Assembly: GCA_030685235.1 (NCBI GenBank)
Contig: MU839082.1
Coordinates: 558,001 to 622,000 of the forward strand
Reading direction: 5' to 3'
DNA length: 64,000 nucleotides
From: Copromyces sp. CBS 386.78
Taxonomy: Eukaryota; Ascomycota; Sordariomycetes; Sordariales; Sordariaceae
Shown one piece after another: positions 46,850 to 59,244 of this stretch (position 1 is its first letter; each line of letters starts with the position of its first letter). Position numbers and translations under genes: made by a program. The notes beneath the pieces were generated by a model, which saw only the letters and a program-made list of their open reading frames with translations, made no database searches and was not told where the DNA came from.

Positions 46850-49800
46850 ATGCCACGCGACGACATCATGCCGCATTCCGATCGCGAAATCACCTCCACA
46901 AAACGGCAGAAGCTCAATGCCTCTGTCGTCAAGTCCAAGAAGAAGAAGGGTTCCTCCATCTTTGCTCCCTTCAGGACTGTAGGCTTGGTATCTCCAACAG
47001 GCGTCCCCTTTACGTCTATCCCCCTCGGCAAGACCACCTTCCAGATCACCACCTCCGTCGGCCGCTCCCTCCAGACCTACGACCTAAAGAGAGGTCTCAA
47101 CCTCGTCTTCGTTACCCGCCCTCAGACTCCCGCCGACATCACTGCGACACATGCTTGGAAGGAGAAGGTATACGCCGCTTGGGGTAATCCTCAAAATGGC
47201 GAAGCCCAAGGCATCTGGGCCTTCCAGCGCGGCAAGAAGGTAGCTGAGCTCGAGCTCCCCGCCGACCTCGACCAGCCCATCAAGCAGATCCTCATCTTCG
47301 GTTCCTGGATTGTCGCATGCGCCCAAACCCGCCTCGAAGTGTGGAAGTCGGCCACCCTCGAACACTACACGACCATCTTTTCCGTCGCCGCCAAGAAGGG
47401 CGACAACGAGCTCACCGGCGGCCTTGTCAACATGCCTACCTTCCTCAACAAGATCTTGGTCGGTCGCAAGGACGGTTGGGTAGAGATCTGGAACGTCAGC
47501 ACTGGCAAGCTCATCTACACCATCCTCCCGCCCTCTCCCGACGCCGGCTCCGTCACCTGCATGGAGCCTACCCCGGCCCTTTCGCTGCTCGCCATCGCAT
47601 ACTCGAACGGCCCTATCGTCATCCACAACGTCCTTACCGACAAGTCGTCCCTCAAATTGATGGCCGGATCCGAACACGCGCCAGTTACAAGCATCTCCTT
47701 CAGAACCGACGGTATGGGTGCTGGTCAAGATGGAACAAAAGACGGCGTCATGGCTACCGCGACAAGCATCGGTGGAGATGTCACATTCTGGGATCTCAAC
47801 AAGGGCGGCAGAGTCATGGGTGTGCTCCGGAGCGCCCATAACCCGCCATCACACACCGACAAGACCGTGCGCGGAGGAATCAGCAAGGTCGAGTTCCTCC
47901 CTGGACAGCCCGTTATTATGACCAGTGGTTTGGACAACTCGCTCAAGTCCTGGATCTTCGACGAATCGCCCTTCTCGCCCGTTCCTCGTATCCTTCACAT
48001 GCGCAGCGGTCATGCTGCCCCCGTCAACTGCCTGCAATTCTTGCCAACCGATTTCGATGGCGCCGAGGCCGGCAACAAGTGGCTTCTCAGTGGTGGCAAG
48101 GACAGGAGTCTATGGGGCTGGAGTTTGCGTCGCGATGGCCAAAGTTCTGAGCTCAGTCAAGGTGCTCTTCGCAAGAAGGCCAAGAAGGTCGGTATCCTTG
48201 CCAACACCGCCCTCGGCGGCCACGGCCCATCTACGACTCTGGACGACCTCAAGGCTCCCGAAATCACATGCATCGCCTCCTCGCTCAACCGCGATGGCGG
48301 TATGGGCGCTATGCCAGGCAGGCAAGTCATTTGGGACAAGGGCAACGACAAGAGCAAGCCGACCAAGTCCGAGCTTGCTGCTATGACCGGCTGGGAAAGC
48401 GTAGTAACGGCTCACAAGAACGATCCCTGGGCTCGTACGTGGTTCTGGGGTCGCAAGCGTGCCGGTAGGTGGGCGTTCAAGACCGGTGATGGTGAGAACG
48501 TTTCTACCGTGGCTATCAGCCCTTGCGGCAGTTTTGCCCTTGTCGGTTCCGTTGGTGGTAGCTTAGACATGTTCAACCTCCAGTCCGGCCGCCACAAGCA
48601 ACGCTTCCCCTCGCGACTCACTCCCGCCCAGATGCGTCAGTTGAAGATGCAGCAACTCAAGGCGCTCGACAAGGTGAGCCAGCTCGAGAAGCGCACCTCC
48701 GCCAAGACCTCCTTCGCCCCCGGCTCGGGCAAGCACACCAAGTCCGTAACAGGCATCGTGGTCGACCCGCTAAACCGGTTCGTGATCTCCTGCTCTCTCG
48801 ATGGCACCGTCAAGTTCTGGGACTTCGTCACGGGCAATCTGGTGGACGAGATCGACTGGGCGCCCATGGTACAGATCACGGGCTGCCGCTACCACGCGGG
48901 AAACGACCTGATCGCGTTCGCGTGCGACGACCACTCGATCCGCGTCGTCGACATCGAGACCAAGCAGACCATCAGAGAGTTCTGGGGCTGCCGCGACACC
49001 ATCAACGACTTCACCTTCTCCAACGACGGGCGGTGGATCGTGGCCGCCTCGCAGGACCGCGTCGTCCGCGTCTGGGATCTCCCCACAGCCCACCTCATCG
49101 ACGCCTTCCGCCTCGAAAGGCCCTGCACCGCCATCGCCTTCTCCAACACGGGCGAGTACCTCGCCGGCGCCACCGAGGGCGAGCTGGGCGTACACATCTG
49201 GACCAACAGGACGCTGTTCAAGCACGTGCCCACCAGACAAATATCCGAGAAGGACATTGCCGAAATCTCGGCCGGACCTACCAGCTCAGGCGAGGGCGGT
49301 CAGGGTCTGATCGAAGCTGCGTTCGAGGAAGAGGCAGAGGAAGAAGACGACAGCGTGTCCGCGCCCGTCCTCGACCAGCTCAGCGCCGACATGGTGACGC
49401 TCAGCTTGGTGCCCAAGAGCAGGTGGCAGACGCTGCTGCACATTGATCTGATCAAGCAGCGCAACAAGCCCAAGGAGCCGCCCAAGGCGCCCGAGAAGGC
49501 GCCCTTCTTCTTGCCTTCGCTCCGCGACGGGTCGACGAACCCGCTGCTGCTGACGGAGGGCGAGAAGAAGGACGAGGAGGAGAGTCGTATCAGCAGGTTG
49601 ACGCAGCTCGAGACGACGAGGACGTACCAGGCGTTTACGGCCAAGTTGTTGGAGGGTGCTGAGACGGGTGATTGTAAGTCTTGAGCGCCATATCCCATGT
49701 ATAATTTCTCTGCTAATTATCCAAACAGACACACCCTTCATCAACCACCTAAAATCCCTCTCCCCCTCCACCGCCGACCTCGAACTCCGCTCTTTGTCTC

Positions 49801-50075
49801 TCGGCCTCGACAGCCCTGACGAAAGCGACAACGAACTCGTCCACTTCATCCGCGCCATGACCCAACGTCTCGCCCAACGCCGCGACTACGAGCTCACGCA
49901 AGCGTGGATGACCGTTTTCCTGAGGTTGCACTTTGACGTGATCATGGAGAGCGAGATTTTACTCAAGGAGCTGGGCAAGTGGAAGGAGCAGCAGGAACGG
50001 GAGAAGAAGCGGTTGGATGATCTGGTGGGTTATTGTGGTGGTGTGGTTGGGTTCTTGAGGAGTCCTAGGACGTAA
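46850..50075 (+). CDS. utp21: U3 snoRNP-associated protein Utp21 (WDR36 family)
   Basis: A WD40-repeat subunit of the UTP-B module of the small-subunit processome, needed in the nucleolus for early 18S pre-rRNA cleavage. Two exons, 46850-49673 and 49729-50075, joined across a 55-bp intron (GTAAGT, branch CTAAT, ACAG) that restores GDYTPFINHLKSL; 1,056 residues. After a short basic N-terminus (KSKKKKG, residues about 29-35) come tandem beta-propellers with repeat ends such as WEIWNVSTGKL, VTFWDLNKGG, SLDGTVKFWDF and QDRVVRVWDLPT. The family signatures LSQGALRKKAKK and HKNDPWARTWFWGRKRAGRW (about 520) lie between propellers. SRWQTLLHIDLIKQRNKPKE at about 853 begins the Utp21 C-terminal domain, which ends in a helical segment. 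An alternative start is Met7. Confidence 0.95.
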
Positions 50076-51367
50076 GTCTGAAGGAGGAAAGTAACCAAGT
50101 GTGTGAGGAAAGGAGAGAGCTTGCATAATGGCTGTTTGTGAGTGGATGTGAAAGACATGAGCGGATCTTTAGTATTTACATGGTTTTCTTTGCTGGGAAG
50201 GATGGATGGGAAAAACGGGGATCAATAAAAGAGTGATATCCAAATACTGTATAAAATCTGTGTGACACCGATCCTTGGTGTGTTCCTGATTATTTTGAGC
50301 TGGATGTTCCAACTTCTACCCATGTCTAAAACTTGAACGGAAGGTCTTTCTAGTTCCTAACGCGTATTGACCGCGAGCCAGGTTACCGAATGGTTATAGG
50401 ATACTTTGCCAAGGGAAACATGTTTGAAACACCGTACCCATAGTTATCGACTGGTGACGAGATGGTTCCAGTAATGTTTGGGAAATGGTATTGTAGTTGT
50501 CTGAGACGAGCAATTGACCGGTTTGGACCATCCTTCATTTCCTTACCTGTTTTTTTTTGCAACCGCTGCTCTTTCCTTGCATTCTTTCTTCTTTCTTTCT
50601 GTCATCCTTCCTTCTCTTTGTTTCTCTCCTTTTTCTTCTTTTTCCTTTTTTCGCCTTCTGTCGGTTTCATCTACGTATTTGATCTTTCTATTTTTACCTT
50701 GTTTTATTTGAACCTCTTCGAACTTTCTTTGCAGGCCTTTATCTGTCTCGGTTTGCCGACTGTCATCAGAACCGACTGTGTAACACCGGACGGATAGTTT
50801 GGTATCACCACAAACTTGGATGGACATGATGCGAGTCGAGGTAGAAAATAATGCAACGAGAGAAAACAGGGACTACGCTAGAGAAGCTAAATACGCGAAA
50901 TAGATCATAAATTGCTGTAGCTATCAAGGTTCTGTTTGTGGTGTGTTTTTGTTTTGTAGTATATATGGGGAGAACTTATTACGACTTTTGAGTTTGTGCT
51001 AGTGTGTGAATAACTATAATAAGGACTTTAATTCTCCCACCTCTCACTTTCACGTGCTCCTCCTTCTGCCGCCTTACAACCAAAACAAAACACGCAAATA
51101 CTTACACGCAAAATGAGGGAGCAAAAAGCTCAACGACAGAGAAGAAACAGGTGCAAAAGAGCAACTGTAACTTCGAAGGACCGAATCTTTCCTCCGTGCT
51201 CGCCATCACCAATGGTCAGAACCTACAACTCTCACTAACACACCCAAAACATTACCAATCCCACCGAATCGATCAGATCTCCTCCTCCTCATCTCAGCCT
51301 CGAATAAAGGCCCATCAAGATTTAGCGTCGTTGTCAATGATCCACCGGTCAATGAGGAATCCTAATC
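50076..51367. other. Convergent intergenic region UTP21-BBC1
   Basis: 1.3 kb between the 3' ends of UTP21 (+) and BBC1 (-). Holds both 3' UTRs and the pyrimidine-rich tract 50560-50725. No gene supported. Confidence 0.55.
50560..50725. repeat. Polypyrimidine low-complexity tract
   Basis: The plus strand is dominated by tttctt, ttcct and ctttc runs for about 165 bases. It gives spurious Phe/Ser/Leu frames on the plus strand and Lys/Glu frames on the minus strand. Confidence 0.8.
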
Positions 51368-54300
51368 CTAGTTTCCTCCCTCCCAGCCGACCCAGCTCCT
51401 GGGCATGACTCTCCAAATCTTGACCTCGCCAGACCTGAGATCATCCAGTTTGAAGCTCTCAACCTTGACCTTCTTGCTCTCCCGTCCTTGCTCCCACACC
51501 CGGACCTTCTTCTTGGTGCCATCCCACTCGGCCACAATACCGACGTGGTCCGGCTTGCCGACCTCCATACTGTACTTGGCGTGCATGGCGCCGTGCTTGC
51601 CCTGGAACTTTGCGTTTCTGACGGAGATGATGTCGCCGGGACGGATCTCGTCGTTCTGGGTGGTGCTCGCGTTGGCCAGGTTGGAGTATACCAGGGCGCC
51701 GTAGGCGCGCGTGCCGACGGGCAGGAGGGCGTCCTTGAAGGGGCGGAGAAATTCGAAGATCAGCGCTTGGGGAGTGCCATCGCCGACGACAGTGTCCTTC
51801 TTGCTGGACACAGCCTCGCTAATGGCGCGTCCGAAACGCTCGTAGCTCTGTTCGAGCTGGTCTTGACGCAGGGTGCGGGGAGGGGGTTCGTGGCGTTGCT
51901 CAAGCTCGACGTCGGACGGGTCATGAGGGTTGAAGCGGACAGTGATCACGGTCTGGGAGTAGTCCTGGAACAAGACGTAAATGTCGCGAGTGACAATAGT
52001 TTTGCCGGAATGGGGATCAGACGCGGTAGACTCCTCAGACTCATGGAGGATATCCTTACGTCCATGAAGCGGTGGAGGAAGGCTGTTGGGCTGTAGCCAC
52101 CAAGTCGACTGGCTGGTCAGGTCGATGTCATTAGCAACGAAGCCTGATTCCATCGATGGCCGCGTCACATCTACCGACCGCCGGAGATTGGAACGCGCAA
52201 CATCCATCGACTGCCGGGTTGAAGGGCGGCCACTGCCGGGAGGTCCCGGAGGAGGAGCCCTTGGATTTTGAGGAGAGTATGGCTCAGACGGAGGCGAAGT
52301 AGGCAACGGGAATGAGGGTATCGACGACGTTCCGTGAGTTGGCGATGAGTAGTTGTAGGGGTCGAAGTCCCCTTCCTCGTATCTAGGCATCTCTTGCGTC
52401 GGAGGACGTGGAGGGGCCGCACGTGGCACGTCGACAGACTTGCGGGTCTCTACTGGAGACATGAGAGGAACAGGAGGGGGGCCGGCTCTCGGTGGTGATG
52501 CCAGGGGAAGAGGAGGTGGGCGGGAGACGGGCGACCGTGGCGAAGCGGGCCCGTCAAAGCTCGCATCACGTTGGTGAGACTTTAGCGCATCCTTATGGGG
52601 AACAGAGGACGCAATGTCCGTATCGTAATCACCTTCGTACTCGGTAATCTCTGCTTCCACTTCTTCGTTGTCATTGGCCCTTCCAGGAGACAAGGGTTGG
52701 CGTTGATGGGAAGATTCCGTAGTCGGCGTCTTTGGTGGTGCTGCCGGGGCAGGAGGAGGAGCCCGGCTCATCGGGACCATACCAGGGATCGGAGGAGGCA
52801 AGCGACTTTCACGCTTGGCTGACGGTGAAGCGGGAGGCAGGGGATGGGATCGGGGTGAAGCCTCGTAGTACGACTGGCGTCTGCCCTGTGAAATACCTGG
52901 CGAGGTTGGGGGCGACACCGGCGGAGGAGGCATCTGCGATGTCGGCGGAGCAAGAGCCGGAAGGGGCGGCGGAGCCCGGGTGGTATGCGACGTCTCAGCG
53001 GGGCGCGGAGTATCAAAATCATCCTGTGGTCTTTCCGAAAGCTCGTCATCTGATGCAGAGCCTTCACTGGGCGAGAATGTGGCCGAAGCAGTCGGGGGTG
53101 GGGGAGGCGGACGGGCTACACCAAGTTAGCAGGCTATTTCCAGGTATTATCAACGGGAGAAGCTTACCCTCAGTAGGAACAGGGGGAGGAGCTGGTCTTC
53201 CACCGGGCACAGGAGGTGGTACCCCGGGACCCCTCGAAGGCACTGTCATTCAAGTTAGTATGGGCAGTTGACAAGGCCACTTAGTGTCTGTAACTTACAA
53301 GACGGAGGTGCCTGATGCGGTGTAGGGGCCTCGTTTTCCTCCTCTTCTTCCTCTTCCTCTTCAGACACTGGCTGCTCCGGTTCGGCCTGCTGAGGAGGAC
53401 GAGCGGGCGGCGGCGGCGCCTGCAAAGGCGAACGGGGCTCCTCGACTTCGGCGGAACGCACAGGTTCTGGTGCCCGGGACATACCAGGGAGAGCCATCAT
53501 GGTCGGGATAGGAGGTGCACGCTGCACCGGGGAAGTGGGCTGTTCTTCGGATTCCTCCACCTTCTCAGGAACGGGCTTCTTCTTCTTGGGCAACATAGGA
53601 GGCGGGCCGCCGAAAAGGGAAATGCCAGGCATTCCGGGCAAACCCATGCCGCCGGACATCTTGGCCATTCTGGCACGCAATTCCTCCCTACGCCGGACCT
53701 CCGGGTCAATCTCTTCCTCTTCCTCGTCCTCCTCCTCCTCCTCTTCTTCGTCGTCCTCTTCCTGATCAAGCTTGGTATCGTCCTGCTTAGAGGCGGTAGC
53801 AACATGCTTGTGCTCTTCAACCTCCTCCTTTTCAGTCAGATCTTCTTGCCCCTCCGTTGTCTCACCGGCGCCAGACATGTCGGCTTCGTTGCCATCATTG
53901 GGCTCAACACCAAAGATTGACTTGCGCCTGGGTGCTGGCGCGCGTGGTTGGTGAGGCTCATCCACCGACCTTCTGACAGTTTCTTGGGTGTCGTGTCTTT
54001 CGAGGGGTTCGGCGGCAGGTTCGCCCTCCTCGGCAGCTTCGTGGGTCTCAACCTTCTTCTTGACGGGCTTCTTGGGCTTTTCCTTCTTGGCCTCATGCCG
54101 GGCAGCCGTCTCCATCTGCTGCTTCTGCAGAAGGGCCAGGCGCTCCTTGAGACTCAGCGGCTTCGGCTGATCCTCCTCGCCCTCTCCCTCGTTTGAGGCA
54201 GTACCGGGGACGAGACCTGCCCTGGCAGCATTCTCCTGGGCTTGTGCCTCTTGTTCCCTGACCTCGGGATCTTCATCACGGCGGTAGATTTTGGCAACAG

Positions 54301-55018
54301 GAGCTTGCTGCGGAGGGGGGATGTAAGCATTTCTGCTGGGAGGAGGCGCAACAAAGGGTTTCTTGATGAAGTTGGCGCCAGAGCTCAAACCGGTAGGCTT
54401 GAAGGGAGCAGGGGGAGGGGCTGCAGCTTTGTTGAAGGCGGCAATGCGGTCCTTGAAGCTCGAGGGCTTCTCCGCGACGGGCGGAGGGCCGGCCGGCTTG
54501 GATTGCTGTTGCTGCTGTTGTGTAGGGGGGGGCTTGGGAGGCGGAGACAGCACTCTCGGAACTTCGGCAGGCTGTGGAACTGCCTGCGGAACCGGCGGCG
54601 GAGGAGCGGAAGCCTGTGCGGGCGGGGCGGGCTTAGGCGCCGGGGGTTCGGCAGCTGGTGCAGATACAGGCGGAGCGGCGGAAGCAGCAGGAGTAGGCGA
54701 TGGCGAGCGCACCGGTTCAGGAGCATGCTCAGGCTCCGGGGAGACTACTTGTTCGGGAGCGGCGACATGTTCGGGCTCCTTCTTGACGGCACGGGTTGGC
54801 CTTGTTGGGCGGGGCGGAGCTTGGGGTTCGTAGCGTTCGACGAAGTTGCGAGGGAAGATGCCCTCTTGCTTGACACCGGCGTCGTCGACGTATTCTCCGC
54901 CATACCAATCGGCGTCCTCCTCGTCGGTAACGGTAATGACTTGGCCGGCGGGGAAGTTGAGATCGTCCTCGTGAGGCGAGGCGTACTCGAAGATGGCCTT
55001 GACCTTGAACAACGACAT
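51368..55018 (-). CDS. bbc1: SH3-domain actin-patch protein Bbc1/Mti1
   Basis: A myosin-I/actin-patch adaptor that limits Arp2/3 activity at endocytic sites. Three exons: 55018-53299, 53242-53168, 53115-51368 (1,180 residues); introns have GTAAGT/GTAAGC donors and CTAAC branch points. Residues 1-65 form an SH3 domain (KVKAIFEYASPHEDDLNFPAG, then DADWYGGEY, then GIFPRNFVERY). The middle is proline-rich with a polyQ run, acidic/basic low complexity and a long Glu/Asp run near residues 420-440. The conserved C-terminal Bbc1 barrel starts near residue 937 (WWLQPNSLPP) and includes VLFQDYSQTVITVRF, RPGDIISVRNAKFQGKHG and VRVWEQGRESKKVKVESFKL, ending VGWEGGN. It faces RTR1 across a shared 1.5-kb upstream region. 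Confidence 0.93.
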
Positions 55019-56537
55019 GATGGTGCTGCAGTTGGGAAATCAACCCAAGCGGTCGGGGATTCGTTGTGTCGAAGTCGGGGTCAAGGTAAGATCGGGGGGT
55101 GAGTTGCGTGAGTGGGTGCGGGGCCCTGCGCAGGAGGCAGCAGCGGGCAGTAAGGTATGTAGGTAAGCTGCAAACAGACGTCGTCCTAGCGTCAGGTAGC
55201 ACGAGTGTTAGTTAGGTGCTGGAAGCAGAATGGTAGATAGTTGGTGTGTTAAGTTCGTCTTGTTGAGGCGCGGATGGATTGCGACAGCGAAGCCCATGTG
55301 GTGGAGATTCGGTTGCCGGAGACCCGCCACTTTGATGTGAAGCTTGAAGTGGGAGTTGTGAAGAGAGAATCAGGCCCCGGGATGACGCGGGGGAAGACAC
55401 CTCGAGCATGAGCGGAAGTGGAAGCAGCAATGACAGTGGAGCACAGGCGGCACTCACTGGCAGCATTGATGGGTGAGCAGGCAGTGCATTGAACGCATCA
55501 GGCGCTACAGGCGGGCACCTCTCTGGATTGGACAGTGCTAGCCAACTACAGATGGACTGGGGGGCTCCGGGTGTTTCCACTTCACAAATGTTGCTGCGCC
55601 GCCGGGTCACTGGACTTGCTCCGAACTCCGTCTCTTTCTCTTTGATGGTCACCCAAAGTCATATGGCCTTCTCGTATCGAAGACGTTGTGAGATGTTTCC
55701 AGGTCTCTACTTTGTGTGATCCTCTGACCGAGGATGTACGGACTTACACAGTCAGGTTGAGATGATCTCACTAGCTCCAGCTTCGACGTCAGCACCTACG
55801 GTTTTTGCTATGGGGCTCTTCAAGTTCATCCACACTTCAACTCGACATTAAATTTTCCAACACCCCAAGATTTCAAAGGCAAACACAATCTGCACAGCAT
55901 ATTGGACATACATAGTCAATACCTACTTGAGACGGAGCATGATGAATCAAGCCAGAAGCAGGAGGTTCAATATGCACGCATGTACGGGAAGAGCTGGGAT
56001 CATGGCTTACATGAACGCGATGGATGATGCAACCTATCAATCTGCTGCCTATGTTTTGCCATGTAACATTCGACCTAATAAAGAGTGAGATGAAACCGAG
56101 GGTCAAGACCAAATGATATGACACTCGACTTGTCAATGGGAACCACTGTTTTGAGCTTCCTCATCATCCATTAGCTTCATGAAGCAACCGTATCCTTCTT
56201 CCAACGAAAGCACCAACAATGAGCCAGTACGTGACAAGGGTTGCTCCCTTTCTGTCAAGATTGCGCGTGGGGCTCATTTATGTTGCCTGCCGGGACCTTT
56301 TCAATCGGTGATTATCTTATCGGCCATTCCATCATCGCATGGAAGCTTTTGGACGTTTCAACGTTTCAAACAACATTGCCTCACAGAACATCATCAGCTT
56401 GCGCCAAAAGCAAAAAAGACCTCTGACCGACTCTCCAAATCTGACCACAGCGGACTGACTTTAACGAAGGACAACGCAACTCCAGAATAGCCGCACGCAT
56501 ATCAACAAATAATACCAGAAAAAAGTAACCAGCCAAA
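55019..56537. promoter_or_regulatory. Divergent upstream region BBC1 / RTR1
   Basis: 1.5 kb between divergent starts, GC-balanced, with no gene I can support; frames of up to 146 codons at 55212-55652 match nothing. It should contain both promoters and 5' UTRs. The RTR1 start is preceded by AGCCAAAATG, a good fungal context. Confidence 0.5.
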
Positions 56538-57695
56538 ATGTCCTCACCAGCACCATCTACCAAACAACCAAAATCCATCCTCAAGAAAATCGCCCATCAA
56601 CCCGGCTTCTCCCAACCGCCAGAAGAACAACAACACGCAAATAGGGACTACATCCCCCCAGCCCTCCTCCCCGTCTCCATCCCCGACCTCACCTCCCTCC
56701 CGCGCGAACAACAACTCGCCCACGAACAAGCCCTCCTCCTCCAGCGACTCTCGGCCAGCGAACTCAAGCCCGCCATCCCCCTCGAAACCATCGAACTCTT
56801 ATCCAGTTTCCCCACCCTCCGCAGCCCACCTTCCTTACATCCCATCAACAACGCGCCCCTCTCGGCGTCCAACCCCTCTCCCTCAGACACCACCCAGTTC
56901 CTGTCTTTAATCAAAGACTTCACGCCCACCGAATACCTCGAGCTAATCGAGGAGCGCAACTGTCTCGGCGCATGCGGTTATGTTCTCTGCCCGAGGAAGA
57001 AGAGGAATTACGAGGGGGAGTACAAGATCATTATGCGCACCGGGAATATCGCAAGGACGGAGGATCTGAATAAGTGGTGCAGCGACGAGTGCGCGGTGCG
57101 GGCGCTGTATGTCAAGGTGCAGTTGGATAATCCGAGTTATGTGACGGATTTGGAGACGGGGAGGAGGGTGGTCAAGGTTGAGTTGAGGGAAGAGAAGAAG
57201 CCGGCGGCGGCGAAAGCGGAAAACGCGGGGAAGGCTGGGGAGGATGGAAAGGATAAGAATAAGGCGGCAAGTATCGAAGAGGCGGAGGAGAAACTGGCAT
57301 CTGACCTGGCGAGACTGGATCTCAACAGGAAGACCGAGATCGCGGATAAGGCTGCGCAGATGCAGAGGGATGCCGACGCTCTGGCTGTTGAGAGAGGCCA
57401 GGGCGGCGGTAAGCTTGATAGGCTGCTAGCCGGTCAAGGCGTTGAAGTTACGATCCGGGAGAAGCCAACGACTGGTCCAGCAAAGGCACCCAATCACACG
57501 AAGCCGTCTTCTACGTCGCCGAAGATGCGCTCTGAAGATGCGCATCATATGGTGGAAGGTCATAAGCCTACGTTTGGCACGGGCGCCAAGAAGCAGCAAG
57601 CCGTGAAGAAAGATGGCAGCGAGAGCGAAAGCGAAGGGAGCGATGAGGATGATATTAATGACTATATGTCGGGACGCATCCAAATATCGTTGTAG
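56538..57695 (+). CDS. rtr1: RNA polymerase II CTD phosphatase, Rtr1/RPAP2 family
   Basis: An atypical zinc-dependent regulator/phosphatase of the Pol II C-terminal domain (Ser5-P), also linked to Pol II nuclear import. A single exon of 385 residues. The Rtr1 domain spans about 60-200: a helical stretch ending FTPTEYLELIEERNC, then C142-x3-C146-GYVLC151, a strand with RNYEGEYKIIMRTGNIAR, and KWC181-SDEC185-AVRALYVKVQL. Cys142/146 and Cys181/185 are the expected zinc ligands (yeast Rtr1 uses C-x4-C and C-x3-H, so here the fourth ligand is Cys). The C-terminal half is charged, with Glu/Lys-rich coiled coil (about 215-300), and ends in a Ser/Glu/Asp-rich acidic stretch. Confidence 0.88.
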   Translation: MSSPAPSTKQPKSILKKIAHQPGFSQPPEEQQHANRDYIPPALLPVSIPDLTSLPREQQLAHEQALLLQRLSASELKPAIPLETIELLSSFPTLRSPPSLHPINNAPLSASNPSPSDTTQFLSLIKDFTPTEYLELIEERNCLGACGYVLCPRKKRNYEGEYKIIMRTGNIARTEDLNKWCSDECAVRALYVKVQLDNPSYVTDLETGRRVVKVELREEKKPAAAKAENAGKAGEDGKDKNKAASIEEAEEKLASDLARLDLNRKTEIADKAAQMQRDADALAVERGQGGGKLDRLLAGQGVEVTIREKPTTGPAKAPNHTKPSSTSPKMRSEDAHHMVEGHKPTFGTGAKKQQAVKKDGSESESEGSDEDDINDYMSGRIQISL

Positions 57696-58324
57696 TCCAG
57701 GCAAGGAAAGACATTTATGATGGGATGCAGAATTTTGGCAGAACCTGGACACATACGGCATTTATAGATCTACGATTATAGAGATACCCACCTAAAGTTT
57801 ACTTCTGTTTATTTGGCCAGGCGAGAACGTGAAGCTCATGTAAATGCTCAGAAGGGCATCATATACGAGTTCAAGCCACAGGCATAGAAACGCTGTGAGT
57901 TAGCATATCACAAAGGCTGAGCGTACCTTGACGGCGGTGATCCAAGAACCGGTGGGGGAAGCGAACTCTCCTCCCATCACCTGTCCCAAACCACCCCAAA
58001 AAGGTCCTAACCCAGCCCATCAACAATATCATCACCACGAAACACACCATGCACCACAATCCCATACGAGGACGGGAAGAAAATTGGCAATCAAGCGTCG
58101 TCTCCGGCATTACACCAAGAGAGTCAGCGACACCTTTTGTGGGCAAACAGATCGCATTTGTTTTTCGCAGATGCGTGACCTATGATGCTCTCACTACCAT
58201 GTTCCAGATAGACGCCGAACACCAACCCAACAGGTAGGACCGACACCACCGTTGTTGTGCGTGATCCCGCGAAGCCCAATTTCCATTATTGTCATTTTGG
58301 TTATCGTCGACCGAACGGCGACAT
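57696..58324. other. Convergent intergenic region RTR1-eS17
   Basis: 629 bp between two 3' ends. It contains one minus-strand frame that might encode a small membrane protein (57871-58062, listed separately); otherwise nothing supported. Confidence 0.5.
57871..58062 (-). CDS. Possible small membrane protein (unrecognised)
   Basis: From an internal Met at 58062 the frame gives 63 residues: MGLWCMVCFVVMILLMGWV as a single hydrophobic helix, then a basic, aromatic segment (FLGWFGTGDGRRVRFPHRFL) and a short tail. The same frame is open upstream to 58146. It lies in the 3' flank of eS17 on the same strand. No family recognised and no intron or Kozak evidence; a chance frame is about as likely. 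Confidence 0.2.
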   Translation of the reverse strand, partial: GLWCMVCFVVMILLMGWVRTFLGWFGTGDGRRVRFPHRFLDHRRQGTLSLCDMLTHSVSMPVA

Positions 58325-58957
58325 TTAGTCGCGGCGGGGACGGTCACCACCGAAGCGGCGGCCGCGCTCGACAGGCTGGGCCTGGGTGACGGGGATGACG
58401 TTGACGGGGATGGAGTCGAACTGTTCGGGGAGATATTAGTTAGACATATGATATCCTTACCGCGGCTTGCTTGCGCGCCACTGCTGATGGTATTTTGGTA
58501 ACTTACGCCGAGGTGCTTGAGGAGGTCCTTGGTCTCGGTGTCGACATCGAGCTGACCGCTCTCGGAGTTCTGGGTGAAGTCGAGAGCGGAGACCTCGGGA
58601 ACGTACTGATCCTTGCGCTCACGCTCCTCCTCCTGCAGCTTGAAGGAGATACCGCGGACGGGGCCACGCTGGATACGCTTCATCAAGTGGGTGGTGTAGC
58701 CGGCAATCTGTGGTGGTCGAGCATGTTAGCATGGCCACCCCATTGTTCCCCTTCCTGGGCCCATCTCCAGACCCTCTTCCAGACCCTCTTCCAGTTCGTG
58801 AAAAACGCACCTTGTTGCGAAGGCGCTTGGAGGCAATGATGGCGATCTCATCGCAGATGCGCTTGTTGGTCTCGAAGTCGAGAGTCAACTTGGGGTAGTA
58901 CCGCTCAATGATGACCTTGGCGGACTTCTTGACAGTCTTGGTACGAACGCGACCCAT
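58325..58957 (-). CDS. rps17: 40S ribosomal protein eS17 (RPS17)
   Basis: A structural protein of the small ribosomal subunit beak/head. Three exons: 58957-58811, 58707-58507, 58420-58325, giving 147 residues, the normal family length. The whole sequence is recognisable: [40 protein letters not shown], then after intron 1 [39 protein letters not shown], and after intron 2 [11 protein letters not shown] with the basic tail [13 protein letters not shown]. Donors are GTGCGT and GTAAGT, acceptors CACAG and AACAG. Multiple introns near the start are usual for fungal ribosomal protein genes. The next element upstream is a MITE at 59245. Confidence 0.97.
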
Positions 58958-59244
58958 TTTGCCGGCTTTGCTGCTGCTTTGCTGCTGAAGGAGGGGAGTT
59001 GACGGGTTACGTTGTCAAGGACAAGAAGACGTGAACAAACACGATGTCGAACTTTTTTGGTCTGGCAATATCCGAGTCGGGCGGGTTGTGGGGTCAGTGC
59101 ACGCCCAGGTTTGGATGTTAGGGCACGCACTTAAGCCTCATGTGGCTGGAACTTGATGTGGCTGGTCTTGGCCCGCTCGGCACGTGACCCCCATTGTTTA
59201 CACCCAGTGCCGGCCCCTGAATCGATCAGATGCCTCCGCTAAAA
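58958..59244. promoter_or_regulatory. RPS17 upstream region
   Basis: 287 bp between the eS17 start and the MITE. GC-balanced, no gene. Probably the core promoter and 5' UTR of a highly expressed ribosomal protein gene. Confidence 0.5.

Noticed and set aside
47084..47839. 251-codon minus-strand frame
   Set aside because: Antisense shadow of the UTP21 exon, which has clear WD40 repeats on the plus strand.
54242..55102. 286-codon plus-strand frame
   Set aside because: Antisense to the SH3 and Pro-rich part of BBC1; Gly/Arg composition is a mirror of Pro/Ala codons.
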